Shown: positions 25,533 to 35,033, counted from the first letter of the stretch. The stretch is DNA of 64,000 nt from CBDFKJ01 sp965248805 (GCA_965248805.1 CBDFKJ010000007.1:248001-312000); one strand, 5' to 3'. Notes: generated by a model from the sequence alone, not told the origin. Numbers and translations: made by a program.

Positions 25533-26069
25533 ATGGGCGTATCGCTGCGGGAATACGCGCGCCGGCGCGGGCTGAGCCACGTCGCGGTGATGAAGGCGAT
25601 CCGCGCCGGACGGCTCACGCCCGAGCCCGACGGCACCCTCGATCCCGTTAAGGCGGACGCCCAATGGGACGCGAACACCGATCCGGGGCGAACGCCCGAG
25701 GGCGTGGCGAAAGAGAAGCCGCCGACTGAGCCGCCCCGCGAGGAACGGGCACCCGCAACCGAACCCGCTCCGCAAGGAGCCGCCACCTTCACCCAGGCGC
25801 GCACCGCGCACGAGATCGCCAAGGCGCAGCGCGCCCGCATCCAGGTGCAGCGCCTGCGCGAGGAGGTGGTCGACCGGGCCCACGCGGCGGCGGAGGTGTT
25901 CCGGCTGGCGCGCCGCGAGCGCGACGCCTGGGTCAACTGGCCCGCGCGCGTCTCCGCCCTGATGGCGGCCGAGCTCGGCCTCGACGCCCACGCCATGCAG
26001 AAGGTCCTGGAGGGTCATGTCCGAGATCACCTCAACGAGCTCGCCGAGATCCGGCCCGAGTTCCGCTGA
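25533..26069 (+). CDS. Terminase small subunit (Nu1-like)
   Basis: The 178-residue protein has an N-terminal winged helix (SLREYARRRGLSHVAVMKAI), a Pro/Glu-rich linker, and a helical C-terminus (AHEIAKAQRARIQVQRLREE) as in lambda gpNu1. It recognises cos or pac DNA and delivers it to the large subunit, whose gene overlaps its end by 53 bp. It opens the late module. Confidence 0.8.
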   Translation: MGVSLREYARRRGLSHVAVMKAIRAGRLTPEPDGTLDPVKADAQWDANTDPGRTPEGVAKEKPPTEPPREERAPATEPAPQGAATFTQARTAHEIAKAQRARIQVQRLREEVVDRAHAAAEVFRLARRERDAWVNWPARVSALMAAELGLDAHAMQKVLEGHVRDHLNELAEIRPEFR

Positions 26070-28017
26070 AGGCTCCGCCGAGCCTTTCGCCGGCGCGGAC
26101 GACATCAGGCGCGCCTGGTACGACGGGCTCGCACCGGACCCGTTGCTCTCCGTCTCGGAATGGTCGGAGAAGCACCGCATGCTGGCGGCGCGGGCCTCGG
26201 CCGAGCCCGGCCGCTACCGCATCGCGCGCACGCCCTACATGCGGGCCATCATGGATGCGCTGTCGCCGGCCGATCCGGCCCGCCGGGTGGTGTTCATGAA
26301 GGCTGCACAGGTGGGCGCAACCGAAGGAGGTAACTGCTGGATCGGGTTCGTCATCCACCAGGCGCCGGGGCCGATGCTGGCGGTCCAGCCGACGGTGGAG
26401 CTCGCCAAACGGAACTCGCGCCAACGTATCGATCCGCTGATCGAGGAGAGCGCGGCGCTAAGGGGCCTGGTGAGGCCGGCGCGGTCGCGCGATTCCGGCA
26501 ATACCATGCTGTCGAAGGAGTTCGCCGGCGGCATCCTGATCATGACCGGCGCCAACTCGGCGGTCGGTCTGCGCTCGATCCCGGCGCGCTACATCCTCCT
26601 GGACGAGGTCGACGCCTATCCGGCCTCCGCCGACGAGGAAGGCGATCCGGTGACGCTCGCGGAAGCCCGCTCGCTGACCTTCGCTCACCGGCGCAAGGTG
26701 CTGCTGATCTCGACGCCGACTGTCCGGGGGTCCTCGCGCATCGAGCGCGAATACGAGGCCTCGGACATGCGTCGGTATTTCGTGCCGTGTCCCCATTGCG
26801 GGCACGCACAGGTGCTCGTCTTCGAGCGGCTCCGCTGGGACAAAGGCAAACCCGAGACGGCGGCCTACCACTGCGCATCCTGCGAGACGCCGATCGCCGG
26901 GCATCACAAGACGGCGATGCTGGCGGCCGGCGTTTGGCGGGCGACCGGTACCGCGGCCGATCCGTCGACCATCGGGTTCCACCTGTCGGCGCTCTATTCG
27001 CCGGTCGGCTGGCTTTCGTGGGAGGCCATCGCCCGCGCCTGGGTGGCGGCACAGGGCTCGGATGAAGCGATCCGCGCCTTTCGCAACACCATCCTCGGCG
27101 AGACCTGGGTCGAGAGCGGCGAGGCGCCGGACTGGCAGCGGCTCTACGACCGCCGCGAGCGCTGGCCTGCGGGCACGGTTCCCGCCGGCGGACTGTTCCT
27201 CACCGCCGGCGCGGACGTGCAGAAGGACCGCATCGAGGTCGATGTCTGGGCCTGGGGCCGCGGCCTCGAAAGCTGGCTGATCGATCATGTCGTCATCGAG
27301 GGCGGGCCGGAACGGACCGAGCCCTGGGCCGAACTCGACCGGCTGCTCTCACAGGTCTGGCCGCACGAGAACGGCGCGACATTGACCTTGGCGAAGCTCG
27401 CCATCGATACCGGTTACGAGCCCACCGCGGTCTACGGCTGGGCGCGCCGCGCCGGGATATACCAGGTAGCACCCGTCAAGGGCACCGACGGCTTCAACCG
27501 GTCGAGCCCGGTCTCGGGCCCGACCTATGTGGATGCCTCCGACGGCGGCAAGCGGCTCCGCAGGGGCGCCCGGCTCTGGACCGTGGCCGTGTCGACCTTC
27601 AAGGCCGAGACCTACCGGTTCCTGCGGCTCGAACGGCCGACCGACGAGGAGCGCGCCGAGGGCAAACCGTATCCGCCCGGCAGCGTGCATCTGCCGCATT
27701 GGGTCGAGGACGAGTGGCTCAAGCAGTTCGTCGGCGAGCAGTTGGTGACGGTGCGCACCCGGCGCGGCTTCGCCCGCCTCGAATGGCAGAAGCTCAGAGA
27801 ACGCAACGAGGCGCTGGATTGCCGGGTCTATGCCCGTGCCGCCGCCTGGATCGCCGGCGCCGACCGCTTCCCGGAGCGCCGCTGGCGGCGCATGGAAGCC
27901 GCGCTGGCCGGCAACACGGGTCCCGAACGGGCCGGCACGAAGGACGCGGCGGCGCCGGATCCCGGCTCCCGCCCGGCGGGGCGCCGGCGCGTGATCCGCA
28001 GCAAGTGGATGGGCTGA
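26017..28017 (+). CDS. Terminase large subunit (lambda gpA family)
   Basis: The 666-residue packaging motor has a Walker A-like KAAQVGATEG at 95-104, Walker B YILLDEVDAY around 192-201, a zinc ribbon with CPHCGHA and CASCETP, and a C-terminal nuclease region. Length and order match lambda gpA. It cuts concatemeric DNA and pumps it into proheads. The early start at 26017 overlaps the small-subunit gene; an in-frame start closer to its stop cannot be excluded. gpW follows 3 bp later. Confidence 0.93.
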   Translation: MSEITSTSSPRSGPSSAEGSAEPFAGADDIRRAWYDGLAPDPLLSVSEWSEKHRMLAARASAEPGRYRIARTPYMRAIMDALSPADPARRVVFMKAAQVGATEGGNCWIGFVIHQAPGPMLAVQPTVELAKRNSRQRIDPLIEESAALRGLVRPARSRDSGNTMLSKEFAGGILIMTGANSAVGLRSIPARYILLDEVDAYPASADEEGDPVTLAEARSLTFAHRRKVLLISTPTVRGSSRIEREYEASDMRRYFVPCPHCGHAQVLVFERLRWDKGKPETAAYHCASCETPIAGHHKTAMLAAGVWRATGTAADPSTIGFHLSALYSPVGWLSWEAIARAWVAAQGSDEAIRAFRNTILGETWVESGEAPDWQRLYDRRERWPAGTVPAGGLFLTAGADVQKDRIEVDVWAWGRGLESWLIDHVVIEGGPERTEPWAELDRLLSQVWPHENGATLTLAKLAIDTGYEPTAVYGWARRAGIYQVAPVKGTDGFNRSSPVSGPTYVDASDGGKRLRRGARLWTVAVSTFKAETYRFLRLERPTDEERAEGKPYPPGSVHLPHWVEDEWLKQFVGEQLVTVRTRRGFARLEWQKLRERNEALDCRVYARAAAWIAGADRFPERRWRRMEAALAGNTGPERAGTKDAAAPDPGSRPAGRRRVIRSKWMG

Positions 28018-28020
28018 GAC

Positions 28021-28233
28021 ATGGCGGACAAGACGTATACCGAAGACCAGGTACGGGCGCTGCGCGAGGCGCTGACCTCGGGCGTGCTCACCGTCAGCTA
28101 TGACGGCAAGAGCGTCACCTACCGCTCGGTGGACGAGATCAAGACGGCGCTGGCCGAGATCGAGAACGCCCGCGCCCGCGATGCCGGCAGGCAGGTGCGC
28201 CAGATCCGCATCGTCGGCAACAAGGGGTTCTGA
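28021..28233 (+). CDS. Head-tail joining protein gpW family
   Basis: The 70-residue protein (YTEDQVRALREALTSGVLTV, VDEIKTALAEIENARARDAG) has the two-helix and hairpin pattern and the length of lambda gpW. Its position between large terminase and portal is also that of gpW. It plugs the portal after DNA packaging. Confidence 0.85.
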   Translation: MADKTYTEDQVRALREALTSGVLTVSYDGKSVTYRSVDEIKTALAEIENARARDAGRQVRQIRIVGNKGF

Positions 28234-28235
28234 GA

Positions 28236-29780
28236 ATGGGCTGGCTCACACGCACCGCCGCCTCCTGGCGCGCGCTACGCGCCGGCGCGGGCTTCTCCCG
28301 CCGGCCGGTCCACGAGGCCGCGGGCTCGGGAAGGCGGGCCGCCGCCTGGCGGCCGGGCAATCCCGGCGCGCTGGCGGCAACCTTCGCCACCGGCCACGAC
28401 CTTCGGGTCAAGTCGCGCGATCTCGTGCGCCGCAACGCCTGGGCCGGCAGTGCCGTGGACGCCTTCGTCACCAACTGCATCGGCACCGGCATCAAGCCGC
28501 AGTCGATCGCGACGGACGCGGCATTCCGCGAAGCCGTGCATGCGCTGTGGTGGGACTGGTGCGCCGACGCCGACGCCAACGGCGTCACCGATTTCTACGG
28601 CCTCCAGGCGCTCGCCTGCCGGGCCATGCTGGAGGAGGGTGGGGAGTGTTTCGTGCGGCTCCGGGTGCGCAGGCCAGAGGACGGGCTCGCGGTGCCGCTG
28701 CAGATCCAGCTCCTGGAGGCCGAGCATGTGCCGCTCACCTTCAACACGACATTGCCGAGCGGCAACCTGGTGCGCGCCGGCATCGAGTTCGACCGGCTGG
28801 GACGAAGGATCGCCTACCACCTGACCCGGGCCCATCCCGGCGATCCGGCGTTGCGGCCGCGCGACCACGACCTGGTGCGGGTGCCGGCGGACCGCATCGC
28901 CCATCTCTACCGGCCGCTCCGTCCCGGTCAGATCCGGGGTGAGCCCTGGCTCGCCCGGGCCCTGGTCAAGCTCGACGAGCTCGACCAGTTCGACGACGCG
29001 GCGCTGGTCAAGGCCAAGGTCGCGGCACTGTTCACCGGGTTCGTGGTCTCGCCCGATCCCGAGGACGCCGTCATGGGCGGGGACGAGCCGGACGAGGACG
29101 GCATCGTCGAGGCCAGCCTCGAGCCCGGCACCATGCAGAGGCTGAGCCCCGGCCAGGATGTGCGCTTCGCCGAACCGGCCGACGCCGGGTCGAGCTATGA
29201 AGGGTTCTTCCGCAATCAGCTGCGCGCCGTCGCCACCGCCGCCGGCGTCACCTACGAGCAGCTGAGCGGCGATCTGACCCAAGTCAACTATTCCTCGATC
29301 CGGGCCGGGCTGCTCGAGTTCCGCCGTCGCTGCGAGACCATCCAGCACGCGGTCATCGTCCACCAGCTGTGCCGGCCGGTGTGGCGCGAGTGGATGAGAA
29401 CGGCGGTGCTCGCCGGCGCCCTGGATGCACCCGGATTCGCGGCCGACCCGGCGCCCTGCCTGGTCGCCAAGTGGATCCCGCAGGGCTGGCAATGGGTCGA
29501 TCCGGAGAAGGAGTTCAAGGCGGTGGTGCTGGCCATCCGGGCCGGCCTCATGAGCCGGTCCGAGGCGATCTCGGCCTTCGGCTACGACGCCGAGGAGATC
29601 GACCGCGAGATCGCCGCCGACAACGCACGCGCCGACGCCCTCGGCCTGGTGCTCGACAGCGACCCGCGCAAGGTCGCGCGCACCGGCGCCGCTCAGCCCG
29701 ACGCGGAATCCGAACCCAGGTCCGATGAACGGGAATCGGATGAAGACGAACCCATGAATGAGATGAGGAGGCCGGCATGA
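28236..29780 (+). CDS. Portal protein, lambda gpB family
   Basis: The 514-residue protein shows family text such as SRDLVRRNAWAGSAVDAFVT, GECFVRLRVR, LEAEHVPL and VTYEQLSGDLTQVNYSSIRA, which is highly conserved in lambda-type portals. Twelve copies form the DNA channel at one capsid vertex. The C-terminus is acidic. It starts 2 bp after gpW and overlaps the protease start by 4 bp. Confidence 0.93.
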   Translation: MGWLTRTAASWRALRAGAGFSRRPVHEAAGSGRRAAAWRPGNPGALAATFATGHDLRVKSRDLVRRNAWAGSAVDAFVTNCIGTGIKPQSIATDAAFREAVHALWWDWCADADANGVTDFYGLQALACRAMLEEGGECFVRLRVRRPEDGLAVPLQIQLLEAEHVPLTFNTTLPSGNLVRAGIEFDRLGRRIAYHLTRAHPGDPALRPRDHDLVRVPADRIAHLYRPLRPGQIRGEPWLARALVKLDELDQFDDAALVKAKVAALFTGFVVSPDPEDAVMGGDEPDEDGIVEASLEPGTMQRLSPGQDVRFAEPADAGSSYEGFFRNQLRAVATAAGVTYEQLSGDLTQVNYSSIRAGLLEFRRRCETIQHAVIVHQLCRPVWREWMRTAVLAGALDAPGFAADPAPCLVAKWIPQGWQWVDPEKEFKAVVLAIRAGLMSRSEAISAFGYDAEEIDREIAADNARADALGLVLDSDPRKVARTGAAQPDAESEPRSDERESDEDEPMNEMRRPA

Positions 29781-31114
29781 CCATGCTGCCGCATATCGCG
29801 AGCCGGGTGCTGGATACGCCGCTGGTGATCGGCCAGGCAAAGCTCGCGGCGATCCTCGCCGTGATCGGCCCGCGTATCGGTGTTGAGGCTCCTGCCTCCG
29901 GCATGTTGGGGCCTGCTGTGATGAACGGCGACGGCCGCCGCCGCGGCGCCTATCTGGTGACCTCGGAGGGCATCGCCGTGATCCCGGTGTTCGGCACGCT
30001 GGTCAAGCGGGCCGGCACCATCGAGGCGGCCTCGGGCCTCACCTCCTACGGCCATCTCGAGGACCGGATCATGGACGCCGCCACCGATCCGGCGGTGCGT
30101 GCCGTCCTGCTCGACGTCGACAGCCCGGGAGGCGAGGCGGCGGGTGTGTTCGATCTTTCCGACCTTATCTACGAGGCGCGCAGCCTGAAGCCGGTCTGGG
30201 CGATCGCCGACGAACAGGCATTTTCGGGCGCCTACGCGATCGCGAGCGCCGCCGAGCGCCTGATCGTGCCGCGCACCGGGGGTCTGGGCTCGATCGGCGT
30301 CGTCGCCGTCCATGTCGATCGCTCGGCGCGCGACGCGATGGAAGGGTTCCGCACCACCACCGTCTATGCCGGCGCGGCCAAAAACGACTTCAACCCGCAT
30401 GAGACCCTGAAGGACGGCGCGCGCCGGACGCTGCAGACCGAGGTCGACCGGGTCCATGCGCTGTTTGTCGACACCGTCGCCCGCAACCGAGGCCTGACGG
30501 CCGATGCCGTGCGCGCCACCGAGGCACGGCTCTTCTTCGGCGAAGACGCGGTCCGGGCAGGCCTCGCCGACGAGGTCGGCACCCTGCGCGACGCTCTAGC
30601 CTCACTCGCCGCCACCATGGCCCAACCGCAAACCATCGTCACCGCGCCCGCCGCCCCGCCGGGCCCGGCTTCCCACCAGCCAAGCAACCGAAAGGAGCAT
30701 GTCATGAATGACGACACCGACACCATGAAGACCGAGGGCGAAACGCCGCCAGCACCGGAGCCCGCCGACACGGCGCCCGCGCCCGATGCGGCGAAGCCCG
30801 AGCTGAACACCGCCGAAGTGGTCGACCTCGACAAGGTCCGGGCCGAAGCGCGCGGCGAGGGTGCAGCCGAGGCCGGACTGATCGCCGAGCTCTGCGCCCT
30901 TGCCGGCATGCCCGAGCGCACCGCCGGGATGATCGCCCGCGGGCTCTCGGCCGACGAAGCGCGCCGGGAACTACTGAACTTGAAGGCGGGCGCGGACGCC
31001 GAGGTGCACAACCATGTGCTTCCCGGCGCCGGCACCGGCGCCCCCCAGAACCTTGACGACAATCCGGTGGTGCGGGCGGCGACCGCCCGGGCCGCTGCGG
31101 CGAAGGAGGCCTGA
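29777..31114 (+). CDS. Prohead protease (S49/SppA-like) with C-terminal scaffold
   Basis: The 445-residue protein has a ClpP/SppA-type fold in its first 290 residues: LLDVDSPGGEAAGVFDL, the nucleophile Ser150 in EQAFSGAYAIAS, and a likely catalytic Lys near 201. A Pro-rich linker follows, and from about residue 310 an acidic helical scaffold (MNDDTDTMKTEGETP). It matches lambda gene C with Nu3 nested inside. The protease removes scaffold during prohead maturation. The start overlaps the portal stop. Confidence 0.88.
   Translation: MTMLPHIASRVLDTPLVIGQAKLAAILAVIGPRIGVEAPASGMLGPAVMNGDGRRRGAYLVTSEGIAVIPVFGTLVKRAGTIEAASGLTSYGHLEDRIMDAATDPAVRAVLLDVDSPGGEAAGVFDLSDLIYEARSLKPVWAIADEQAFSGAYAIASAAERLIVPRTGGLGSIGVVAVHVDRSARDAMEGFRTTTVYAGAAKNDFNPHETLKDGARRTLQTEVDRVHALFVDTVARNRGLTADAVRATEARLFFGEDAVRAGLADEVGTLRDALASLAATMAQPQTIVTAPAAPPGPASHQPSNRKEHVMNDDTDTMKTEGETPPAPEPADTAPAPDAAKPELNTAEVVDLDKVRAEARGEGAAEAGLIAELCALAGMPERTAGMIARGLSADEARRELLNLKAGADAEVHNHVLPGAGTGAPQNLDDNPVVRAATARAAAAKEA
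30704..31114 (+). CDS. Nested scaffold protein (Nu3-like) from an internal in-frame start
   Basis: AAAGGAG at 30691-30697 precedes an in-frame ATG at 30704 exactly where the protease domain and Pro-rich linker end. Translation gives a 136-residue acidic helical protein. Lambda makes its scaffold Nu3 from the same kind of nested start in gene C. The internal ribosome site is as strong as those of true genes nearby. Confidence 0.7.
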   Translation: MNDDTDTMKTEGETPPAPEPADTAPAPDAAKPELNTAEVVDLDKVRAEARGEGAAEAGLIAELCALAGMPERTAGMIARGLSADEARRELLNLKAGADAEVHNHVLPGAGTGAPQNLDDNPVVRAATARAAAAKEA

Positions 31115-31117
31115 TCC

Positions 31118-31786
31118 ATGAACGCTTACTCTGAGTCCACTTATCTCGGCGACGTCCTCAAATGCGAGGCGCCCAATCTCTACAGCCGCGACACGGTAAC
31201 GGTTCTTGGGGGAAGCGGCGCCGAGCGCGTCCTCATAGCCGGCACGGTGATCGCCGCGCGAACCCGCTCCGAGGTCACCGTAACCGCTGGCGACGGCAAT
31301 ACGGGTAACGGTGAAGCCACGCCGGCCGACCCGGCGCTCGGCGCCCTGGCCGAGGCCGGGATCTACCGGCTCGCCTGCATCCCGGCAGGTGCGGCCGGTA
31401 CCTTCCAGGTGTTGAGCCCGAAGGGCTACGTTCTACCCAACCTCACGGCCGGCACCGCCTATACGGGCGATCACCTCAACCTCACTGTCGCCGACGGCAC
31501 CACCGACTTCGTGGTGGGCGATACGTTCGCGATCGAGGTCGCGGGCGACGGCAAGGTGGTCGCGTTCAATCCGGCCGCCGTCGACGGCACGGCTGAAGCC
31601 ATCGGTATCGTCGCCTATGACGTGACCGCGCCGGACGGAACCGACGCGGAAGTCACGGCTATCCTGCGCGACGCCGTCCTCGCCGACCGGGCGATCGTCT
31701 GGCCCGCCGGTATCACCGAGGCACAGAAGAACGCGGCGATCGTCGACCTGGAGGCGCGCGGCATTCTCGTCCGCAAGGCCGCCTGA
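31118..31786 (+). CDS. Head decoration protein, lambda gpD-like
   Basis: The 222-residue protein has the gpD-type pattern near its start (RDTVTVLGGSGAERVLIAGT) and a beta-rich body. It ends with LRDAVLADRAIVWPAGIT and LEARGILVRKAA, conserved in phage decoration proteins. Trimers cement the expanded capsid. A truncated relative of its C-terminus lies at 47208-47373 on the other strand. Confidence 0.85.
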   Translation: MNAYSESTYLGDVLKCEAPNLYSRDTVTVLGGSGAERVLIAGTVIAARTRSEVTVTAGDGNTGNGEATPADPALGALAEAGIYRLACIPAGAAGTFQVLSPKGYVLPNLTAGTAYTGDHLNLTVADGTTDFVVGDTFAIEVAGDGKVVAFNPAAVDGTAEAIGIVAYDVTAPDGTDAEVTAILRDAVLADRAIVWPAGITEAQKNAAIVDLEARGILVRKAA

Positions 31787-31857
31787 GCCCCACTCTCCAC
31801 CCCAACCGCAACACCGAATGAACGGGCCGGCTCCGCCGGCGCCGGAGGAGCTTTTCC

Positions 31858-32868
31858 ATGCCCATGAACAATCTCTTCGATACCCCCGCCTTCCACGTAA
31901 CGGCGCTGACCGCGGCCATCAACATCCTGCCCAACAGCTATGGACGGCTGGAACGCATGATGCTGATGCCGCCCCGGCCGGTGCGCTTCCGCCAGATCGC
32001 CGTCGAGGAGAAGAACGGGGTTCTGAACCTGCTTCCGACCCTGCCGATCGGCTCGCCCGGCACCGTGGGCGAGCGCGGCAAACGCAAGCTCCGCAGCTTC
32101 AACATCCCGCATATTCCGCACGACGACGTGGTGCTGCCCGAAGAGGTGCAGGGTATTCGCGCCTTCGGTTCGGAGAACGAGTCCCAGGCGCTGGCCGACG
32201 TCATGGCCGATCACCTCCAATCCATGCGCAACAAGCATGCGATCACCTTGGAGCATCTGCGCATGGGCGCCCTCAAGGGGGTGATCCTCGATGCCGACGG
32301 CTCGGCCCTCTACGACCTCTATGCCGAGTTCGGCATCGAGGCCAAGAGCATCGCCTTCGGCCTTGACGATGACGACACCGACGTCAAGAACCGCTGCATC
32401 TCGGTGCTGCGCCATATCGAGGACAATCTGCGCGGCGAGTTCATGACCCGGGTCCATGCCCTGGTGGCGCCTGAGTTCTTCGATGCGCTTACCAGTCACC
32501 CGAAGGTCGAGAAGGCCTACGAGCGCTGGATGGAGGGGGCGGCGCTGCGTGACGATCTGCGCGCCGGCTTCACCTTCGGCGGCATCACCTTCGAGGAGTA
32601 CCGCGGCCAGGCCACAGACCCGGACGGCGTCGTCCGCCGGTTCATTGCCGAGAACGAGGGCCACGCCTTCCCGCTCGGCACGGTCGAGACCTTCGCGTCC
32701 TACTTCGCGCCGGCCGACTTCAACGAGACCGCCAACACCCTGGGTCAGCAGCTCTACGCCAAGCAGGAGCCGCGCAAGTTCGAACGCGGCACCGATCTCC
32801 ACACCCAGTCCAACCCGCTGCCCATGTGCCATCGCCCGGGTGTGCTGGTGAAGCTGACGGCCGAGTGA
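31858..32868 (+). CDS. Major capsid protein, lambda gpE family (copy 1)
   Basis: The 336-residue protein has family landmarks LERMMLMPPRPVRFRQIAVE, MRNKHAITLEHLRMGALKG and ERWMEGAALRDDLRAGFTFG. It builds the icosahedral shell. The ATG follows a GGAGGA ribosome site. A second copy at 46122-47132 differs at only a scatter of residues, so two closely related phages contributed to this region. Confidence 0.95.
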   Translation: MPMNNLFDTPAFHVTALTAAINILPNSYGRLERMMLMPPRPVRFRQIAVEEKNGVLNLLPTLPIGSPGTVGERGKRKLRSFNIPHIPHDDVVLPEEVQGIRAFGSENESQALADVMADHLQSMRNKHAITLEHLRMGALKGVILDADGSALYDLYAEFGIEAKSIAFGLDDDDTDVKNRCISVLRHIEDNLRGEFMTRVHALVAPEFFDALTSHPKVEKAYERWMEGAALRDDLRAGFTFGGITFEEYRGQATDPDGVVRRFIAENEGHAFPLGTVETFASYFAPADFNETANTLGQQLYAKQEPRKFERGTDLHTQSNPLPMCHRPGVLVKLTAE

Positions 32869-32869
32869 G

Positions 32870-33178
32870 GTGGAAGGTCCCTTCAGGCAAGCCGTGGACG
32901 ACTGCTTCCGGCATCTCGGCCGCGATGCGGTCTATACGCCGGAAGGCGGTGATCCCGTGGACGTCCGGGTGATCGCCAAACGCCCGGACGAGATCGTCGG
33001 CCTCGGCGAGACCCGCATCCATGCCGGCACCGCGCTCTTCGATGTCCGTGCCTCGGAGATCGCCGAGCCGCGGCCCGGCGACCGGCTGAGCGTCGGCGGC
33101 AATGATTACCTCGTCCAGGGCGAGCCGGTCGGCGATACCGAGCGGCTGGTCTGGACGCTGGAGGCCTGCCCCGCATGA
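32870..33178 (+). CDS. Head-tail joining protein, gpFII-like (copy 1)
   Basis: The 102-residue product starts at GTG just after the capsid stop. It has a small beta-barrel pattern (GETRIHAGTALFDVRASEIA, DRLSVGGNDYLVQGEPVGD) and occupies the gpFII position. Such proteins form the docking surface for the tail. It overlaps the following ATG by 4 bp, and a second copy lies at 45800-46120. Confidence 0.75.
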   Translation: MEGPFRQAVDDCFRHLGRDAVYTPEGGDPVDVRVIAKRPDEIVGLGETRIHAGTALFDVRASEIAEPRPGDRLSVGGNDYLVQGEPVGDTERLVWTLEACPA

Positions 33179-33834
33179 AGCTCACGGCCACCATGGTCGG
33201 CTCGCTGAAGGCCGACATGCAGGCCGAGCTGCGCCGTATCGAGCGCGCCGTACCGGACGGGGTCAAGGCCGCCGGCGACGGGCTCAAGGGGAGCTTGCGC
33301 AAGCAGGTGGTGGCGGCCGGACTCGGCGCTCGGTTGTCGCGCACCTGGCGCGGCAAGACCTATGTCAACAAAGGCCATGACGCCGCGAGCCTGGTCTGGT
33401 CCAAGGCGGCGCAGATCGTGTTGGCCTTCGATAAGGGTGTGGTGATCAAGGGCAAGGGCGGCAACTGGCTCGCCATCCCGACGCCGGCGGCGCCGAAGCG
33501 CGGCGTCGGCGGCAAGCGTCTCACGCCTGCCACCTTCCCGACCGGCCGCCACGGGCCGCTTCGCATGGTCCGCCGCTCCGGCCGTGCGGCGCTGCTGGTG
33601 GTCGACGGCGTGCGGGTGAGCGCCCAGACCGGGCGGGTCGGCCGGCAGGCCAAGGGCGGTGGGCGCACCAAATCGGGCAGCTTCAAACAGGGCATCGCCA
33701 CTGTCGCGATGTTCGTGCTGGTGCCGCGGGTGAAGCTGAAGAAGCGGCTCAATGTCGCCCGCGCGGCGGAGAGCTGGGTGCGCAGGCTGCCGAGATTGAT
33801 CGGCCGTCAGGTGCGGGCAACGGCACGACGGTGA
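33175..33834 (+). CDS. DUF6441-like minor tail / neck protein
   Basis: The 219-residue basic protein (MKLTATMVGSLKADMQAELR, GGNWLAIPTPAAPKRGVGG, GIATVAMFVLVPRVKLKKRL) resembles the phage family DUF6441 and sits in the gpZ position between the head-tail joiner and the tail terminator. It probably helps connect head and tail. The 5' end of a second copy occurs at 45600-45803. Confidence 0.7.
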   Translation: MKLTATMVGSLKADMQAELRRIERAVPDGVKAAGDGLKGSLRKQVVAAGLGARLSRTWRGKTYVNKGHDAASLVWSKAAQIVLAFDKGVVIKGKGGNWLAIPTPAAPKRGVGGKRLTPATFPTGRHGPLRMVRRSGRAALLVVDGVRVSAQTGRVGRQAKGGGRTKSGSFKQGIATVAMFVLVPRVKLKKRLNVARAAESWVRRLPRLIGRQVRATARR

Positions 33835-33838
33835 CGCC

Positions 33839-34222
33839 ATGGCGAGCAAGACCGAACAAATCCTGACCGCGCTCACCGACCGGCTGCGCGCGGTGCCGAA
33901 GGCCAAGATCGAGCGCAACACCGCCGCGCCCGAGCGCATCCCGAAGGGCGGGCTGATCGTGCTGCGCGACGGCGATCCGGGCGAGCCGGAGCAGGCGCTC
34001 GGCGGCATCGCGGCGTCTATTACAGCCACGCGGTCGAGATCGAGGTCTATATCGAGACCGGCGAGGCGGCCGCCAGGGACGCGGCCTTCGACGCCCTGGT
34101 CCGGAACATCGACACGGCGCTCGACGCTGACCCCACCCTCGGCGGCCTCGCCTTCGGCATGACTACTGCCCGGCCCGTGATCGACACCGAGGCGGTGATC
34201 GGCGTGCCCGCCATCAAGACCG
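33839..34222 (+). pseudogene. Tail terminator (gpU-like), frameshifted and truncated (copy 1)
   Basis: The first 60 codons match copies 2 and 3 (TALTDRLRAVPKAKIERNTA, GGLIVLRDGDPGEPEQ). At about 34010 one base is missing relative to the others (GCGGCATCGCGGCGTC against GCGGTGTGAGCAGCGTC), so the correct frame (YYSHAVEIEVY) continues elsewhere. Homology ends at about 34222, where unrelated sequence begins. The copy is broken twice, by a 1-bp deletion and a recombination junction. Confidence 0.8.
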
Positions 34223-34320
34223 ACACCTCACCGCTCCGCAGAGAGGTCGGCGGTCATGACGGTCCGGCGGACGCTTTCGGCGTGTAACGCGGCGCGCTAA
34301 GCAAATTCATCCGCGAGAGC

Positions 34321-34560
34321 ATGGACGAAGTGGGCTGGAACGTGACCGGGACGGCGCCGCGCCTCGGCTGCGAGCGCGGGACGCTATCGCGCCTGGTGAA
34401 CGGCAAGGTGGGAGTGTCGGCGAACATGACACTGGCGCTGGAGGATGTCGGCTGGGGCACCGCCGAACACTGGATGCGGATGCAGGCAAGCGATGAGCTT
34501 GCGTCGGCGCGCCGGGACCAGGCCGCCGCTGAACTGCGCACGGGCGCACTGCGCGCATGA
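34321..34560 (+). CDS. higA: HigA-like antitoxin, N-terminus probably lost
   Basis: The 79-residue product has the Cro/C1-type helix-turn-helix of HigA antitoxins (RLGCERGTLSRLVNGKVGVS, then LALEDVGWGTAEHWMRMQ). In-frame sequence before the ATG (KFIRES) resembles the usual PGEFI-RE start, but a stop codon precedes it, so the conserved first residues are missing. No HigB toxin gene is adjacent, so it may be an orphan or a relic. Confidence 0.6.
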   Translation: MDEVGWNVTGTAPRLGCERGTLSRLVNGKVGVSANMTLALEDVGWGTAEHWMRMQASDELASARRDQAAAELRTGALRA

Positions 34561-35033
34561 TTCGGGCTCGCGCCCGCGTTGCGGGACGTCCCTGACGCCG
34601 CCGTTCATCCCCATGCGCCGCTACCGGCCAATGGCAGACTGTCCCTCGCGTGGCGCAGACCGGGCGGCGAGAACTGCTGCACCAGTCGGCGGGGGGACTA
34701 AGCGCCGCAGATGATGGTATATCGAGCCAGAAGACAGTATTGTCGCTGAGTGTGGTGCCGACAGAAGGGCTTGGCTATGGCCAAGTACCAGGTGATGCAG
34801 ATCGAGTAGCGGAAGCGTGGCCTGGTCGGGTGGGTTGTTGCGATCCTGTTTTACGGATTTAGAGGACTGGCCTAAGTCAGTGCCACTTTTGTACCCGGAG
34901 TAAAGAGCTTCATCCAGTCGTTGAACGTGCATCAAAAGCTTGCAGTACGCACCATCCCAACGGACGGCGGTTCGCTGACGGCGGGTTTTGATTTGAGCGA
35001 GACGAAGCCGATTGTCGAAGAGGTAACAGCGGC
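34561..35033. other. No supportable gene
   Basis: Frames here are short and without family resemblance. Base composition drops relative to the phage module, marking foreign accessory DNA. I see no repeats or RNA genes. Confidence 0.4.
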
